A DNA stretch of 22,600 bases from an uncultured beta proteobacterium (GCA_903928325.1 CAIYQF010000100.1:1-22600); one strand, 5' to 3'. Positions 8,110-16,381 are shown, counted from the stretch's first letter. Notes: a model not told the origin generated them from the sequence alone. Translations and numbers: made by a program.

Positions 8110-8670
8110 CTACACCGCCATGATGTCGTGCTCTTTGGCACTCACCAATCGGTCAATTTCCAGAATGAAACGATCCGTGATTTTTTGAATCTCCGCCTCA
8201 GAACGTTTTTGATCGTCCTCGGAAACCAACTTGTCTCTTTCCAAACGCTTGACGGCGTCATTGGCGTCACGGCGCAAATTTCGGACGGCTACTTTGGCAC
8301 CTTCACCCTCGGAACGAACCACTTTGGTTAGCTCTTTACGGCGCTCTTCGGTCATGACGGGCATCGGAACTCGAATCAAATCACCCATGCTAGAGGGGTT
8401 CAAGCCCAAATCACTTTCCCGAATGGCCTTCTCGATTTTGGCCCCCATGCCTTTTTCCCAAGGCTGAATTCCAACTGTGCGCGAATCAATCAGGGACAGA
8501 TTAGCAACCTGACTAAGCGGCACCATGGAGCCGTAATACTCCACATGCACCGTTTCGAGAAGTGCGGGGTTGGCGCGGCCCGTGCGCACCTTGGTCAGGG
8601 TCGTCTTAAAAGCTGCAATGGACTGCTCCATTTTTCCTTCGACGCCAGTTCTAACTTCATCAATAGCCAT
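8110..8670 (-). CDS. frr: ribosome recycling factor
   Basis: RRF, together with EF-G, splits post-termination ribosomes. The protein is 186 residues from the ATG at 8670, the normal family length. It shows the expected two-domain layout, with helices of domain I carrying KVRTGRANPALLE (about residues 29-41). The next motifs are YYGSMVPLSQVANLSLID and PWEKGMGAKIEKAIRESDLGLNPSS, then VPMPVMTEERRKELTK and the C-terminal coiled helices (VRNLRRDANDAVKRLERD). A GTG nine bases upstream (8679) is also in frame, but GGAG eight bases before the ATG favours 8670. The gap after pyrH is only 18 bases, so the pair is almost certainly co-transcribed. Confidence 0.97.
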   Translation of the reverse strand: MAIDEVRTGVEGKMEQSIAAFKTTLTKVRTGRANPALLETVHVEYYGSMVPLSQVANLSLIDSRTVGIQPWEKGMGAKIEKAIRESDLGLNPSSMGDLIRVPMPVMTEERRKELTKVVRSEGEGAKVAVRNLRRDANDAVKRLERDKLVSEDDQKRSEAEIQKITDRFILEIDRLVSAKEHDIMAV

Positions 8671-8688
8671 TGCAGTCACTCCAAAGAT

Positions 8689-9411
8689 TCAAACATGCAC
8701 CAATGTTCCCTCATCCTCGCCCATGATGACGCGTTTAAGGGCGCCATGCTTGAAGATGGAAAACACCTTGATAGGCAATTTTTGATCACGGCACAATGCA
8801 AAAGCGGCAGCATCCATGATGCCAAGATTTTGCTGCATAGCACTGTCAAAGGTAAGCGTCGTGTACCGCTTTGCGGTAGGTACCTTTTTCGGATCGGCAT
8901 CATAGACGCCGTCCACCTTGGTCGCCTTGAGCACGATTTCGGCACCAATTTCGGCTCCGCGCAGGGCCGCCGCCGTGTCTGTCGTGAAAAATGGATTTCC
9001 GGTGCCCGCGGCAAAAATGACCACCTTGCCTTCTTCCAGATACTGCAGCGCCTTGGGCCGGACATAGGGTTCAACCACCTGCTCGATACCGATAGCAGAC
9101 ATAACCCGCGCGGTTAGGCCCGCCTTGTTCATCGTATCGCCCAGCGCCAATGCGTTCATGACCGTGGCCAGCATACCCATGTAGTCGGCCGTGGCTCGGT
9201 CCATTCCAACAGAGCCACCCGCGACTCCCCGGAAAATATTTCCACCTCCAATGACAACGGCCACCTCTACACCCAGCCGAGTCACCTCAGCGATCTCATC
9301 GACCATGCGCACAATGGTATCGCGGTTGATACCAAACTGGTCGTCCCCCATCAAGGCCTCGCCCGACAGTTTCAACAAAATGCGCCTGTAGGCTGGCTTG
9401 GGAGATGTCAT
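8689..9411 (-). CDS. pyrH: UMP kinase PyrH
   Basis: PyrH phosphorylates UMP to UDP with ATP in pyrimidine nucleotide synthesis and is a hexameric cytoplasmic enzyme of the amino-acid-kinase fold. From the ATG at 9411 the protein is 240 residues, matching the family. Motifs in order are RILLKLSGEALMGDD (about residues 10-24), VIGGGNIFRG, DYMGMLATVMNALAL, GTGNPFFTTDTAAALR and LKATKVDGVYDADPKK. A longer reading frame reaches upstream to 9495, but its extra 28 residues do not match the family and extend into the tsf spacer. GGA lies seven bases before the chosen start. It sits between tsf and frr as in most proteobacteria. Confidence 0.97.
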   Translation of the reverse strand: MTSPKPAYRRILLKLSGEALMGDDQFGINRDTIVRMVDEIAEVTRLGVEVAVVIGGGNIFRGVAGGSVGMDRATADYMGMLATVMNALALGDTMNKAGLTARVMSAIGIEQVVEPYVRPKALQYLEEGKVVIFAAGTGNPFFTTDTAAALRGAEIGAEIVLKATKVDGVYDADPKKVPTAKRYTTLTFDSAMQQNLGIMDAAAFALCRDQKLPIKVFSIFKHGALKRVIMGEDEGTLVHV

Positions 9412-9506
9412 AGCTGATTCCGTTGGCAATAGTGGATATTTCAAATGGAGACCATCGTCAGACATGTTGCAAGTCTGCGCGATGGCCGAACCCAAAACGC
9501 GTTCGA

Positions 9507-10430
9507 TTAAACCGTTTGCTTGGCCGCTGCGATTTGCGCGGCGACTTCGGCAGCGAAGTCATCCACTTTCTTTTCAATTCCCTCGCCCACAACGTACAGG
9601 GTAAAACCGTGCACCGTAGTCGCTTTTTCCTTAAGCATCTGCTCTACTGTTTGTTTGTCGTTCTTTACAAAAGACTGGTTAAACAAAGACACTTCCTTGA
9701 GGAACTTTTGTACTCCGCCTTCGACACGTTTACTCACAATTTCGGCGGATTGCACCGGTTTTCCGGCCGCCGTTGCAAGCGCCGCGTCATCAGCAGCCTT
9801 GGCAGCTGCAACCGAGCGCTCACGGGCCACCAACTCGGCAGGCACATCGGCGCTAGAAAGTGACACGGGCTTCATGGCGGCTACATGCATCGCAACGTCT
9901 TTGGCCGCAACTTCGTCGCCAGCAAACTCCACGACAACGCCAATGCGGGTTCCGTGCAAGTAGGAAGCAACCTTGGCACCCGTTGCAAACCGCTTGAACC
10001 GGCGAAAGCTCATGTTTTCGCCGATCTTTCCGATCAGCCCTTTGCGCACATCCTCCAGCGTCGGTCCAAACCCGTCTTGCACGTAGGCCAATGCACCCAA
10101 TGCAGTAGCGTCGGCCGGATTGTGTTGCGCAACCAAGGCCGCAGCCGCGTTGGCCAGTGCCAGGAAACTATCATTTTTCGTCACGAAATCGGTTTCGCAA
10201 TTGACTTCAATCATGGCGCTTACATCCAACCCGGCGGCCACGGCTACCACACCTTCCGCCGTAACGCGCGAAGCTGCCTTGCCTGCTTTGCTGCCCAATT
10301 TGACTCTCAGCAACTCCTCCGCCTTGGCCATATCGCCTTCAGCCTCGGTGAGTGCTTTCTTGCACTCCATCATCGGCGCGTCCGTTTTGCCACGCAACTC
10401 AGCAACCATGCTCGCAGTAATAACAGCCAT
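9507..10430 (-). CDS. tsf: translation elongation factor Ts
   Basis: EF-Ts is the nucleotide exchange factor for EF-Tu. The 307-residue protein has the N-terminal UBA-like domain MAVITASMVAELRGKTDAP then MMECKKALTEAEGD (about residues 1-55). The EF-Tu-contacting motif CETDFVTKND follows (about 78-87), and the core and C-terminal parts include VHGFTLYVVGEGIEKK. It is a little longer than E. coli EF-Ts (283), as is usual in Burkholderiales. The ATG at 10430 has GGAG eight bases upstream. It lies downstream of rpsB, with an intrinsic terminator in between that should set its level below or independent of rpsB. Confidence 0.97.
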   Translation of the reverse strand: MAVITASMVAELRGKTDAPMMECKKALTEAEGDMAKAEELLRVKLGSKAGKAASRVTAEGVVAVAAGLDVSAMIEVNCETDFVTKNDSFLALANAAAALVAQHNPADATALGALAYVQDGFGPTLEDVRKGLIGKIGENMSFRRFKRFATGAKVASYLHGTRIGVVVEFAGDEVAAKDVAMHVAAMKPVSLSSADVPAELVARERSVAAAKAADDAALATAAGKPVQSAEIVSKRVEGGVQKFLKEVSLFNQSFVKNDKQTVEQMLKEKATTVHGFTLYVVGEGIEKKVDDFAAEVAAQIAAAKQTV

Positions 10431-10470
10431 TTTGAAATCTCCGTATCAGTTCAATTGATAAATAAATGTT

Positions 10471-10497
10471 AAAAAAAAGGGGCTAACAAGCCCCCTT
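10471..10497 (-). terminator. rho-independent terminator/attenuator between rpsB and tsf
   Basis: On the minus strand the sequence reads AAGGGGGCTTGTTAGCCCC followed by eight T residues: GGGGCT pairs with AGCCCC around a TGTT loop, with flanking A-T pairs to the U run. This is a textbook intrinsic terminator, 18 bases after the rpsB stop and before tsf. A terminator or attenuator between rpsB and tsf is known in E. coli. Here it probably lets only part of the transcripts continue into tsf-pyrH-frr, unless tsf has its own promoter in the A/T-rich 40 bases before its start. Confidence 0.85.
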
Positions 10498-10515
10498 GAG
10501 AGGGTGCAAAGACGC

Positions 10516-11265
10516 TCAAGCAGCCTCATCAACCTCTACGAATTCATCTTCGCCCTCAGCAACGACCGCTTTGACCAAGTCGTCGACCGCGTTAGCACGG
10601 CCCTCGAGCACCGCATCAGCAATCCCACGCGCATACAAAGTCACCGCCTTGGACGAGTCGTCATTACCAGGAATAACGTAATCAATACCCTCGGGTGAAT
10701 GGTTGGAGTCCACCACGCCGATCAATGGGATGCCCAATTTGCGGGCTTCGGCGATCGCAATCTTGTGGTAGCCCACGTCGATCACAAAAATAGCGTCTGG
10801 CAACGTCACCATATCTTGAATGCCGCCAATGTCTTTTTCCAACTTCGCCAGCTCACGGGCAAACATCAGTTGCTCCTTCTTGCTCATTGCGTCGAGTCCG
10901 GCTTCTTGCTCGATCTTCATGTCTTTGAGACGTTTGATCGATGTCTTCACCGTTTTGAAGTTAGTCAACATGCCGCCGAGCCAGCGCTGGTCCACAAACG
11001 GAACACCCGCACGCTGCGCTTCAGCGGCTACGGTTTCACGCGCTTGGCGTTTAGTTCCCACCATCAAAATCGTTCCGCGTTTGGCTGTCAACTGACGCAC
11101 AAACTTGGCTGCGTCCTGGAACATCGGCAAGGATTTTTCCAGATTGATAATGTGAATTTTATTGCGATGACCAAAGATGAAAGGCGCCATCTTCGGGTTC
11201 CAAAAACGGGTCTGGTGTCCGAAGTGGACGCCCGCTTCCAACATTTCGCGCATAGTTACTGCCAT
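10516..11265 (-). CDS. rpsB: 30S ribosomal protein S2
   Basis: S2 is a late-assembling protein of the small ribosomal subunit that bridges head and body. The 249-residue protein shows the family's opening MREMLEAGVHFGHQTRFWNP, then PFIFGHRNKIHIINLEKS, the coiled-coil insertion (SIKRLKDMKIEQEAGLD), PDAIFVIDVGYHKIAIAEA and IPLIGVVDSNHSPEGIDYVIPGND. It ends in an acidic tail (VVAEGEDEFVEVDEAA). The ATG at 11265 has GGAG five bases upstream. It follows a structured leader of about 195 bases after clpA and precedes tsf. In E. coli, S2 represses its own operon through the leader, and the leader here may do the same. Confidence 0.98.
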   Translation of the reverse strand: MAVTMREMLEAGVHFGHQTRFWNPKMAPFIFGHRNKIHIINLEKSLPMFQDAAKFVRQLTAKRGTILMVGTKRQARETVAAEAQRAGVPFVDQRWLGGMLTNFKTVKTSIKRLKDMKIEQEAGLDAMSKKEQLMFARELAKLEKDIGGIQDMVTLPDAIFVIDVGYHKIAIAEARKLGIPLIGVVDSNHSPEGIDYVIPGNDDSSKAVTLYARGIADAVLEGRANAVDDLVKAVVAEGEDEFVEVDEAA

Positions 11266-11287
11266 AAATACTCCAAAGGTTAGGACT

Positions 11288-11415
11288 TAAATCCGGTCCG
11301 CATTTCCCGTAAAACAGACTTCGTCTGCGCACAGAACACCTTGGCTGGACCGGCTTGTGATTGCAAGCATGGGGCCGAAGTATTTCTTCGATCCCAGCAA
11401 AGCCTGCTGATTTTA
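11288..11415 (-). promoter_or_regulatory. structured rpsB leader with putative promoter
   Basis: The 195 bases between clpA and rpsB hold several inverted repeats on the transcribed strand. An outer seven-base pairing joins CCGGTCC at 11293-11299 with GGACCGG at 11347-11353. It encloses a CAGAC-TTC-GTCTG hairpin at 11315-11327. A second hairpin, CGAAG-TATTT-CTTCG, is at 11376-11390. A TAAAAT -10-like hexamer lies at 11415-11410 (minus strand), with no convincing -35 at normal spacing. The layout suits an autoregulatory S2 leader RNA, as known for E. coli rpsB. The structure is seen; the regulation is inferred. Confidence 0.5.
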
Positions 11416-11460
11416 CACCATCAGCCCAAAATACCGACCCAAGGAGAAGGCCTGAGGCGA

Positions 11461-13782
11461 CTAACTGGCAGCGGCCTCTTCAGATTTTGAACGGCCTTCA
11501 CGCTTGGGCAGGGGCTGGATGTCGAGAAGAACTTCCGTTTTAGACTCGTCTTTGTCGTCCAAATCCACTGTTAAGCGCCCACCCTCCGTCAAGCGACCAA
11601 ACAAGAGTTCGTCAGCCAGAGCACGTCGAATGGTGTCCTGGATTAGGCGCTGCATGGGGCGCGCACCCATGAGTGGGTCAAATCCCTTCTTGCCGAGATG
11701 CTTGCGAAGCTTATCCGTAAAGGTTACGTCCACCTTTTTCTCTGCCAGTTGCGTCTCCAGTTGGAGCAAGAATTTATCAACCACGCGCAAAATCACATTT
11801 TCATCCAAGGCTTTAAATCCAACGATCGCGTCCAATCGGTTACGAAACTCCGGTGTAAACAAGCGCTTGATGTCGACCATCTCATCGCCTGACTCCCGTG
11901 GATTGGTAAAGCCAATCGTGGCCTTGTTCATCGTCTCGGCGCCAGCGTTGGTCGTCATGATGATGATGACATTGCGGAAATCCGCTTTCCGACCATTGTT
12001 ATCGGTCAATGCCCCATGGTCCATTACCTGCAGAAGGACATTAAAAATATCGGGATGGGCCTTCTCAATTTCATCCAAAAGCAGCACGCAATGGGGTTTT
12101 TTGGTGACTGCTTCGGTAAGTAGTCCGCCTTGGTCAAATCCAACGTATCCGGGCGGTGCGCCAATGAGTCGACTCACGGCGTGACGCTCCATGTACTCGC
12201 TCATGTCAAAACGAATCAGGTCTATACCCATGATGTAGGCCAACTGCTTGGCCGCCTCCGTCTTCCCGACTCCGGTAGGACCGCTAAACAAAAATGAACC
12301 AATTGGCTTATCCCCTTTGCCCAAGCCGGAGCGCGCCATTTTGACTGCCGAAGCCAGGATATCCAAGGCCTTATCCTGCCCAAACACCACGCTCTTAAGG
12401 TCCCGGTCCAGGGTCTTGAGCTTTCCTCTGTCGTCATTGGAGACATTGGCAGGGGGAATACGGGCAATTTTTGCCACAATTTCTTCCACCTCGGTCTTGG
12501 TAATGGTTTTTTTGCGTTTACTGGGCGGCAAAATTTGCTGCGCAGCACCCGCCTCGTCAATCACGTCAATTGCCTTGTCTGGAAGGTGCCGGTCATTGAT
12601 GTACTTCGCACTGAGTTCAGCAGCCGCTTGGAGTGCCGCCAGCGCATATTTCACCTTGTGGTGCTCCTCAAAACGCGACTTTAACCCCTTGAGGATTTCG
12701 ACTGTCTGCTCCACCGTGGGCTCGACCACGTCAATTTTCTGGAACCGGCGCGACAGGGCCGCATCTTTTTCAAAAATGCCGCGGTACTCGGTAAATGTGG
12801 TCGCACCGATACACTTGAGATGCCCAGAACTCAGGCTTGGTTTAAGCAAGTTGGAGGCGTCCAAAGTGCCGCCCGAGGCTGCACCAGCGCCGATGAGTGT
12901 GTGGATTTCATCAATAAACAACACCGCATTGGGACGATCCTTCAAGGCCTTGAGAACGCCCTTTAACCGTTGTTCAAAGTCACCGCGGTATTTGGTTCCT
13001 GCCAACAGCGCCCCCATATCCAAGGAATACACGACAGAGTCCGCCAACACTTCTGGGACGTCCTTTTGGGAAATCCGCCAAGCCAGCCCCTCCGCAATCG
13101 CCGTCTTTCCGACTCCCGCCTCACCCACCAACAAGGGGTTGTTTTTCCGCCGTCGACACAGTATCTGGATCACGCGCTCCACTTCGTACTCACGGCCAAT
13201 TAAGGGATCAATCTTCCCCTCTTTAGCCAGTTGGTTCAGGTTTTGTGTGTACTGCTCAAGTGGGGAAGCCTTCTCATTTTTCTCCGCTGCTGCCTCTTCG
13301 CCATCGGAAGCACTTTCACCACTCTTGGTGACTTCAGGCGGATCGCTTTTCTTGATGCCATGTGCAATAAAGTTCACCACATCAAGTCGCGTCACGCCTT
13401 GCTGGTGCAAATAGTACACAGCATGCGAATCTTTTTCGCCAAAAATGGCCACGAGCACATTGCTGCCCATGACTTCTTTTTTCCCACTTCCGGTGGACTG
13501 CACATGCATGATGGCGCGTTGAATCACGCGCTGAAAGCCCAAGGTCGGCTGCGTGTCAACGTCGTCTAGACCAGCTACCTGCGGGGTGTTGTCCTTAATA
13601 AAGTGGTTTAGTGACTTGCGCAACTCATCCACATTGGCCGAGCACGCGCGCAGCACTTCGGCCGCGCTAGGGTTGTCCAATAAGGCCAACAGCAAATGCT
13701 CCACCGTAATGAACTCATGCCGCTGCTGCCGGGCCTCTACAAACGCCATGTGCAAACTGACTTCTAATTCTTGGGCGATCAT
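11461..13782 (-). CDS. clpA: ATP-dependent Clp protease ATP-binding subunit ClpA
   Basis: ClpA is the AAA+ unfoldase that feeds substrates, including N-degron proteins delivered by ClpS, to the ClpP peptidase. The 773-residue protein has the double Clp-N domain (about residues 1-145), an acidic linker (about 150-175), AAA module 1 (Walker A GEAGVGKT at 220-227, Walker B FIDE at 289-292) and AAA module 2 (GPTGVGKT at 501-508, LLLDE at 567-571). The ClpP-binding tripeptide is IGF (623-625), where E. coli ClpA has IGL. There is no ClpB-type middle coiled coil, which separates it from ClpB and ClpC. I chose the ATG at 13782 (MIAQELEVSLHMAF) because AAGGA precedes it by six or seven bases. A longer frame to 13830 is not family-like. 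It lies 80 bases after clpS. Confidence 0.97.
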   Translation of the reverse strand: MIAQELEVSLHMAFVEARQQRHEFITVEHLLLALLDNPSAAEVLRACSANVDELRKSLNHFIKDNTPQVAGLDDVDTQPTLGFQRVIQRAIMHVQSTGSGKKEVMGSNVLVAIFGEKDSHAVYYLHQQGVTRLDVVNFIAHGIKKSDPPEVTKSGESASDGEEAAAEKNEKASPLEQYTQNLNQLAKEGKIDPLIGREYEVERVIQILCRRRKNNPLLVGEAGVGKTAIAEGLAWRISQKDVPEVLADSVVYSLDMGALLAGTKYRGDFEQRLKGVLKALKDRPNAVLFIDEIHTLIGAGAASGGTLDASNLLKPSLSSGHLKCIGATTFTEYRGIFEKDAALSRRFQKIDVVEPTVEQTVEILKGLKSRFEEHHKVKYALAALQAAAELSAKYINDRHLPDKAIDVIDEAGAAQQILPPSKRKKTITKTEVEEIVAKIARIPPANVSNDDRGKLKTLDRDLKSVVFGQDKALDILASAVKMARSGLGKGDKPIGSFLFSGPTGVGKTEAAKQLAYIMGIDLIRFDMSEYMERHAVSRLIGAPPGYVGFDQGGLLTEAVTKKPHCVLLLDEIEKAHPDIFNVLLQVMDHGALTDNNGRKADFRNVIIIMTTNAGAETMNKATIGFTNPRESGDEMVDIKRLFTPEFRNRLDAIVGFKALDENVILRVVDKFLLQLETQLAEKKVDVTFTDKLRKHLGKKGFDPLMGARPMQRLIQDTIRRALADELLFGRLTEGGRLTVDLDDKDESKTEVLLDIQPLPKREGRSKSEEAAAS

Positions 13783-13862
13783 GTCGTATCCTTTACCTGA
13801 TTCAATAATTATCGGATGCCACACACACACGCGGGCAAAACGCGCCAGTCATCTGAACCACG

Positions 13863-14225
13863 TCAAAGCCCCGCAGGCTCACTGACGCACTGCAGCGGAT
13901 GTCCCGCCTTTTGAGCGGCATCCATCACCTGATCAACCTTGGTTGCCGCAACGTCTTTCGTATATACGCCACAGACGCCCTTGCCATCCAAATGGATTTT
14001 CAACATGATTTGGGTGGCCGTTTCCAAATCCTTGGAAAAAAACTCCTGAATCACCAAAACCACGAACTCCATGGGTGTGAAGTCATCATTGAGCATCAAA
14101 ACCTGGTGCATCGCTGGAGGCTTCACCTTCAACGGAATGCGTTCCAACACCACAGCACCACCATCGTCGTGCCTGGGCTTTTGCAGAGGTAGTTGCGCCG
14201 GGAGTTTAGGAGGTTTGCTGGCCAT
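13863..14225 (-). CDS. clpS: ATP-dependent Clp protease adaptor ClpS
   Basis: ClpS is the N-recognin that binds proteins with bulky hydrophobic N-terminal residues and hands them to ClpA. The 120-residue protein has a flexible proline-rich N-terminal tail (about residues 1-37) and then the core fold with MLNDDFTPMEFVVLVIQEFF. N46, D47 or D48, and H78 (in KIHLDGKG) occupy the positions of the substrate-amine pocket residues. GVCGVYTKDVAATKVDQV closes the domain. The gene directly precedes clpA on the same strand, the usual arrangement. The ATG at 14225 has no obvious ribosome binding site. Length and motifs leave little doubt about identity. Confidence 0.96.
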   Translation of the reverse strand: MASKPPKLPAQLPLQKPRHDDGGAVVLERIPLKVKPPAMHQVLMLNDDFTPMEFVVLVIQEFFSKDLETATQIMLKIHLDGKGVCGVYTKDVAATKVDQVMDAAQKAGHPLQCVSEPAGL

Positions 14226-14303
14226 GATTTCATTTTATCGGTGCGTCCATCGTATCGCAGTCAGTAGGGTAATTGGTGGTGTGTTCCACAAATTCAAGCA
14301 GTG

Positions 14304-14351
14304 AAAACGAAATCGCCCGAAACGCAACTGCGCCTCGGGCGATTTCGTTTT
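14304..14351. terminator. strong bidirectional terminator after icd
   Basis: A 17-base perfect inverted repeat (AAAACGAAATCGCCCGA and its exact complement) flanks a 14-base loop. The outer arms are A-rich on the left and T-rich on the right, so on either strand the stem ends in a short U run. It sits 37 bases after the icd stop and 78 bases before the clpS start. It probably ends the icd transcript and separates it from clpS-clpA. Confidence 0.8.
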
Positions 14352-14388
14352 ACATCGTCTACGCCCGAGGGCGCGACTCATGACTTGA

Positions 14389-15642
14389 TTACATGTGGTC
14401 GATCATCACCTGACCAAAGCCCGAGCAACTCACCTGAGTGGCACCGTCCATCAATCGCGCAAAGTCATAGGTCACCTTCTTGCTGTGGATGGACTTCTGC
14501 ATTGAACTGATGATCAGGTCTGCTGCTTCTTTCCATCCCATGTGGCGAAGCATCATTTCCGCAGACAGGATTTCCGATCCTGGATTGACGTAATCCTTGC
14601 CAGCATACTTGGGGGCCGTTCCGTGGGTTGCCTCGAACATGGCCACCGTATCGCTTAAATTGGCCCCTGGGGCAATGCCAATGCCGCCGACTTGGGCCGC
14701 CAATGCATCCGATACATAGTCGCCATTAAGGTTCAAGGTTGCAATCACACTGTATTCAGCCGGACGCAGCAAGATTTGTTGCAAGAACGCATCGGCAATG
14801 CTGTCTTTGACGACGATTTCCTTGCCCGTCTTCGGGTTTTTGAATTTGCACCACGGGCCGCCATCGATAAGTTCAGCGCCAAATTCCTTTTGGGCAAGTC
14901 CATAGGCCCAATCTCGAAATCCACCTTCCGTGTATTTCATGATGTTGCCCTTGTGAACAATCGTCAGGCTGGGTTTGTCATTGTCAATGGTGTACTGCAA
15001 TGCTTTTCGCACCAAACGCTCTGTACCTTCACGTGAAACCGGCTTGATGCCGATGCCCGACGTGTTTGGGAAGCGGATTTTCGTGACACCCATTTCGTCT
15101 TGAAGAAACTTAATGAGCTTTTTCGCCTTATCGGACTCGGCCTCAAATTCAATGCCGGCGTAAATGTCCTCTGAATTTTCGCGAAATATGACCATATTGG
15201 TCTTTTGTGGCTCTTTCACCGGGCTCGGTACGCCTGCAAAATACTGAATGGGGCGCAAACACACATAAAGGTCCAACTCTTGGCGCAACGCCACATTCAG
15301 CGACCTAATTCCGCCGCCGACTGGAGTGGTCAACGGGCCTTTGATGGACACCACGAAATCACGAATGGCATGCAGGGTTTCCTCTGGCAACCACACGTCC
15401 GGTCCGTACACATTGGTCGACTTCTCACCCGCAAAAACCTCCATCCAATGGATTTTTTTTGCACCTCCATAGGCCTTGGCTACCGCAGCGTCAACGACTT
15501 TTAGCATAACCGGCGTGATATCGAGCCCTGTTCCATCCCCCTCAATGTACGGAATGATCGGGTGATCTGGCACGTTCAACGACAAATCGGGGTTTACCGT
15601 GATTTTTTTGCCTTCAGTGGGGATTTTTATGTGCTTATACAT
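14389..15642 (-). CDS. icd: NADP-dependent isocitrate dehydrogenase
   Basis: Icd oxidises isocitrate to 2-oxoglutarate with NADP in the TCA cycle. The 417-residue protein closely follows the E. coli enzyme: IPYIEGDGTGLDI, GGGIRSLNVALRQELDLYVCLRP, VIFRENSEDIYAGIE, IVHKGNIMKYTEGGFRDW, NLNGDYVSDALAAQVGG and EATHGTAPKYAGKDYVNPGS. The serine in IRSLN matches the residue phosphorylated by AceK in E. coli. The Lys-Tyr pair in APKYAG is typical of NADP rather than NAD specificity. The ATG at 15642 is the only start consistent with the family N-terminus. It is followed by a strong terminator and read in the same direction as clpS-clpA. A TAAAAT and a TTGACA lie upstream but are too far apart for a standard promoter. 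Confidence 0.97.
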   Translation of the reverse strand: MYKHIKIPTEGKKITVNPDLSLNVPDHPIIPYIEGDGTGLDITPVMLKVVDAAVAKAYGGAKKIHWMEVFAGEKSTNVYGPDVWLPEETLHAIRDFVVSIKGPLTTPVGGGIRSLNVALRQELDLYVCLRPIQYFAGVPSPVKEPQKTNMVIFRENSEDIYAGIEFEAESDKAKKLIKFLQDEMGVTKIRFPNTSGIGIKPVSREGTERLVRKALQYTIDNDKPSLTIVHKGNIMKYTEGGFRDWAYGLAQKEFGAELIDGGPWCKFKNPKTGKEIVVKDSIADAFLQQILLRPAEYSVIATLNLNGDYVSDALAAQVGGIGIAPGANLSDTVAMFEATHGTAPKYAGKDYVNPGSEILSAEMMLRHMGWKEAADLIISSMQKSIHSKKVTYDFARLMDGATQVSCSGFGQVMIDHM

Positions 15643-15724
15643 AGGGTGTGTCTCAGGTTTATGAAGGTGGGCAAATGATGGGCTTTGCGCCTTTGAGAGT
15701 GCGTTTTACCACCGCGTGACACCA

Positions 15725-15758
15725 ATTTTATCCCCAAACAATTACGGGATTCTGTCAA
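15725..15758 (-). promoter_or_regulatory. possible icd promoter elements
   Basis: In the 261-base region between icd and the divergent DUF192 gene the minus strand carries TTGACA (15758-15753) and TAAAAT (15730-15725). The spacing is 22 bases, longer than the 16-18 expected, so they may not belong to one promoter. TAAAAT is 83 bases before the icd start. I see no other clear signal in this stretch. Confidence 0.25.
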
Positions 15759-15903
15759 AAAGCGCGGCATTTCTGGCTGCCGCTGCCGTTCGGAAAGACA
15801 CAAATTCCACTGGTTTCCCCAAAACCGGCTCACTTTGGTGCAAGGTTGCCTTGAATGCTGGATGCGGCGTCGCTTTTCACTAACTTTCATTCACAATACC
15901 GGC

Positions 15904-16356
15904 ATGAACCGCATTCGCCTAACACTTCTGCTGCTCCTAGCGCCTTTTCTTTCCGCTGTGGCGCAACCAGCGCCACAAATGGACTTGCCGCGAACCACCC
16001 TGGGAATAGGAATTCACCAAGTGCAAGTCCAGGTTGCCACAACCCAAGATCAGCATACAACAGGATTGATGTTTCGCACCGACATGCCAGCGCACGAAGG
16101 GATGCTTTTTGTCTTTGGCGCACCCAGCGAGCAATGTTTTTGGATGAAAAACACCCTGATGAGCCTCACCGCCGCCTTTGTTGCCGACGATGGCACCATC
16201 ATCAACATAGAGGACATGCAAGCCCAAACCACCGTATCCCACTGCTCGGCAAAACCGGTGCGCTTTGTACTCGAAGTCAACCAAGGGTGGTTTGCAAAGA
16301 AAGGGATCAAGCCAGGCATGAAACTCACTGGCCTGCCGTTCAAACCCAGTCACTGA
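15904..16356 (+). CDS. DUF192 family secreted protein
   Basis: This 150-residue protein belongs to the DUF192 family, small single-domain proteins of unknown function that are usually exported in proteobacteria. It begins with a signal peptide (MNRIRLTLLLLLAPFLSAVA, cleavage probably before QPAP). The domain spans about residues 32-147 and carries the family motifs TTGLMFRTDMPAHEGMLFVF, CFWMKNTLMSL, VADDGTIINIEDMQ and a cysteine pair (C78, C114). The start was chosen because the signal peptide begins at the ATG at 15904. An earlier in-frame start at 15835 would put 23 extra residues before it. It is divergent from icd and converges on the asparaginase gene, 25 bases apart. The family is sure; its biochemical role is not known to me. 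Confidence 0.88.
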   Translation: MNRIRLTLLLLLAPFLSAVAQPAPQMDLPRTTLGIGIHQVQVQVATTQDQHTTGLMFRTDMPAHEGMLFVFGAPSEQCFWMKNTLMSLTAAFVADDGTIINIEDMQAQTTVSHCSAKPVRFVLEVNQGWFAKKGIKPGMKLTGLPFKPSH

Positions 16357-16381
16357 TACGGCTTCGCGGCGCCAGATTCCC

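Noticed and set aside
9412..9495. Upstream extension of pyrH
   Set aside because: The extra 28 residues do not resemble UMP kinase N-termini, and MTSPKPAYRRILLKLSGEAL at 9411 fits both the family and a nearby ribosome binding site.
12248..13414. Long open frame (388 codons) on the plus strand opposite clpA
   Set aside because: It mirrors the clpA coding frame, its translation is Ser/Arg/Pro-rich without domains, and clpA on the other strand has full-length family motifs.
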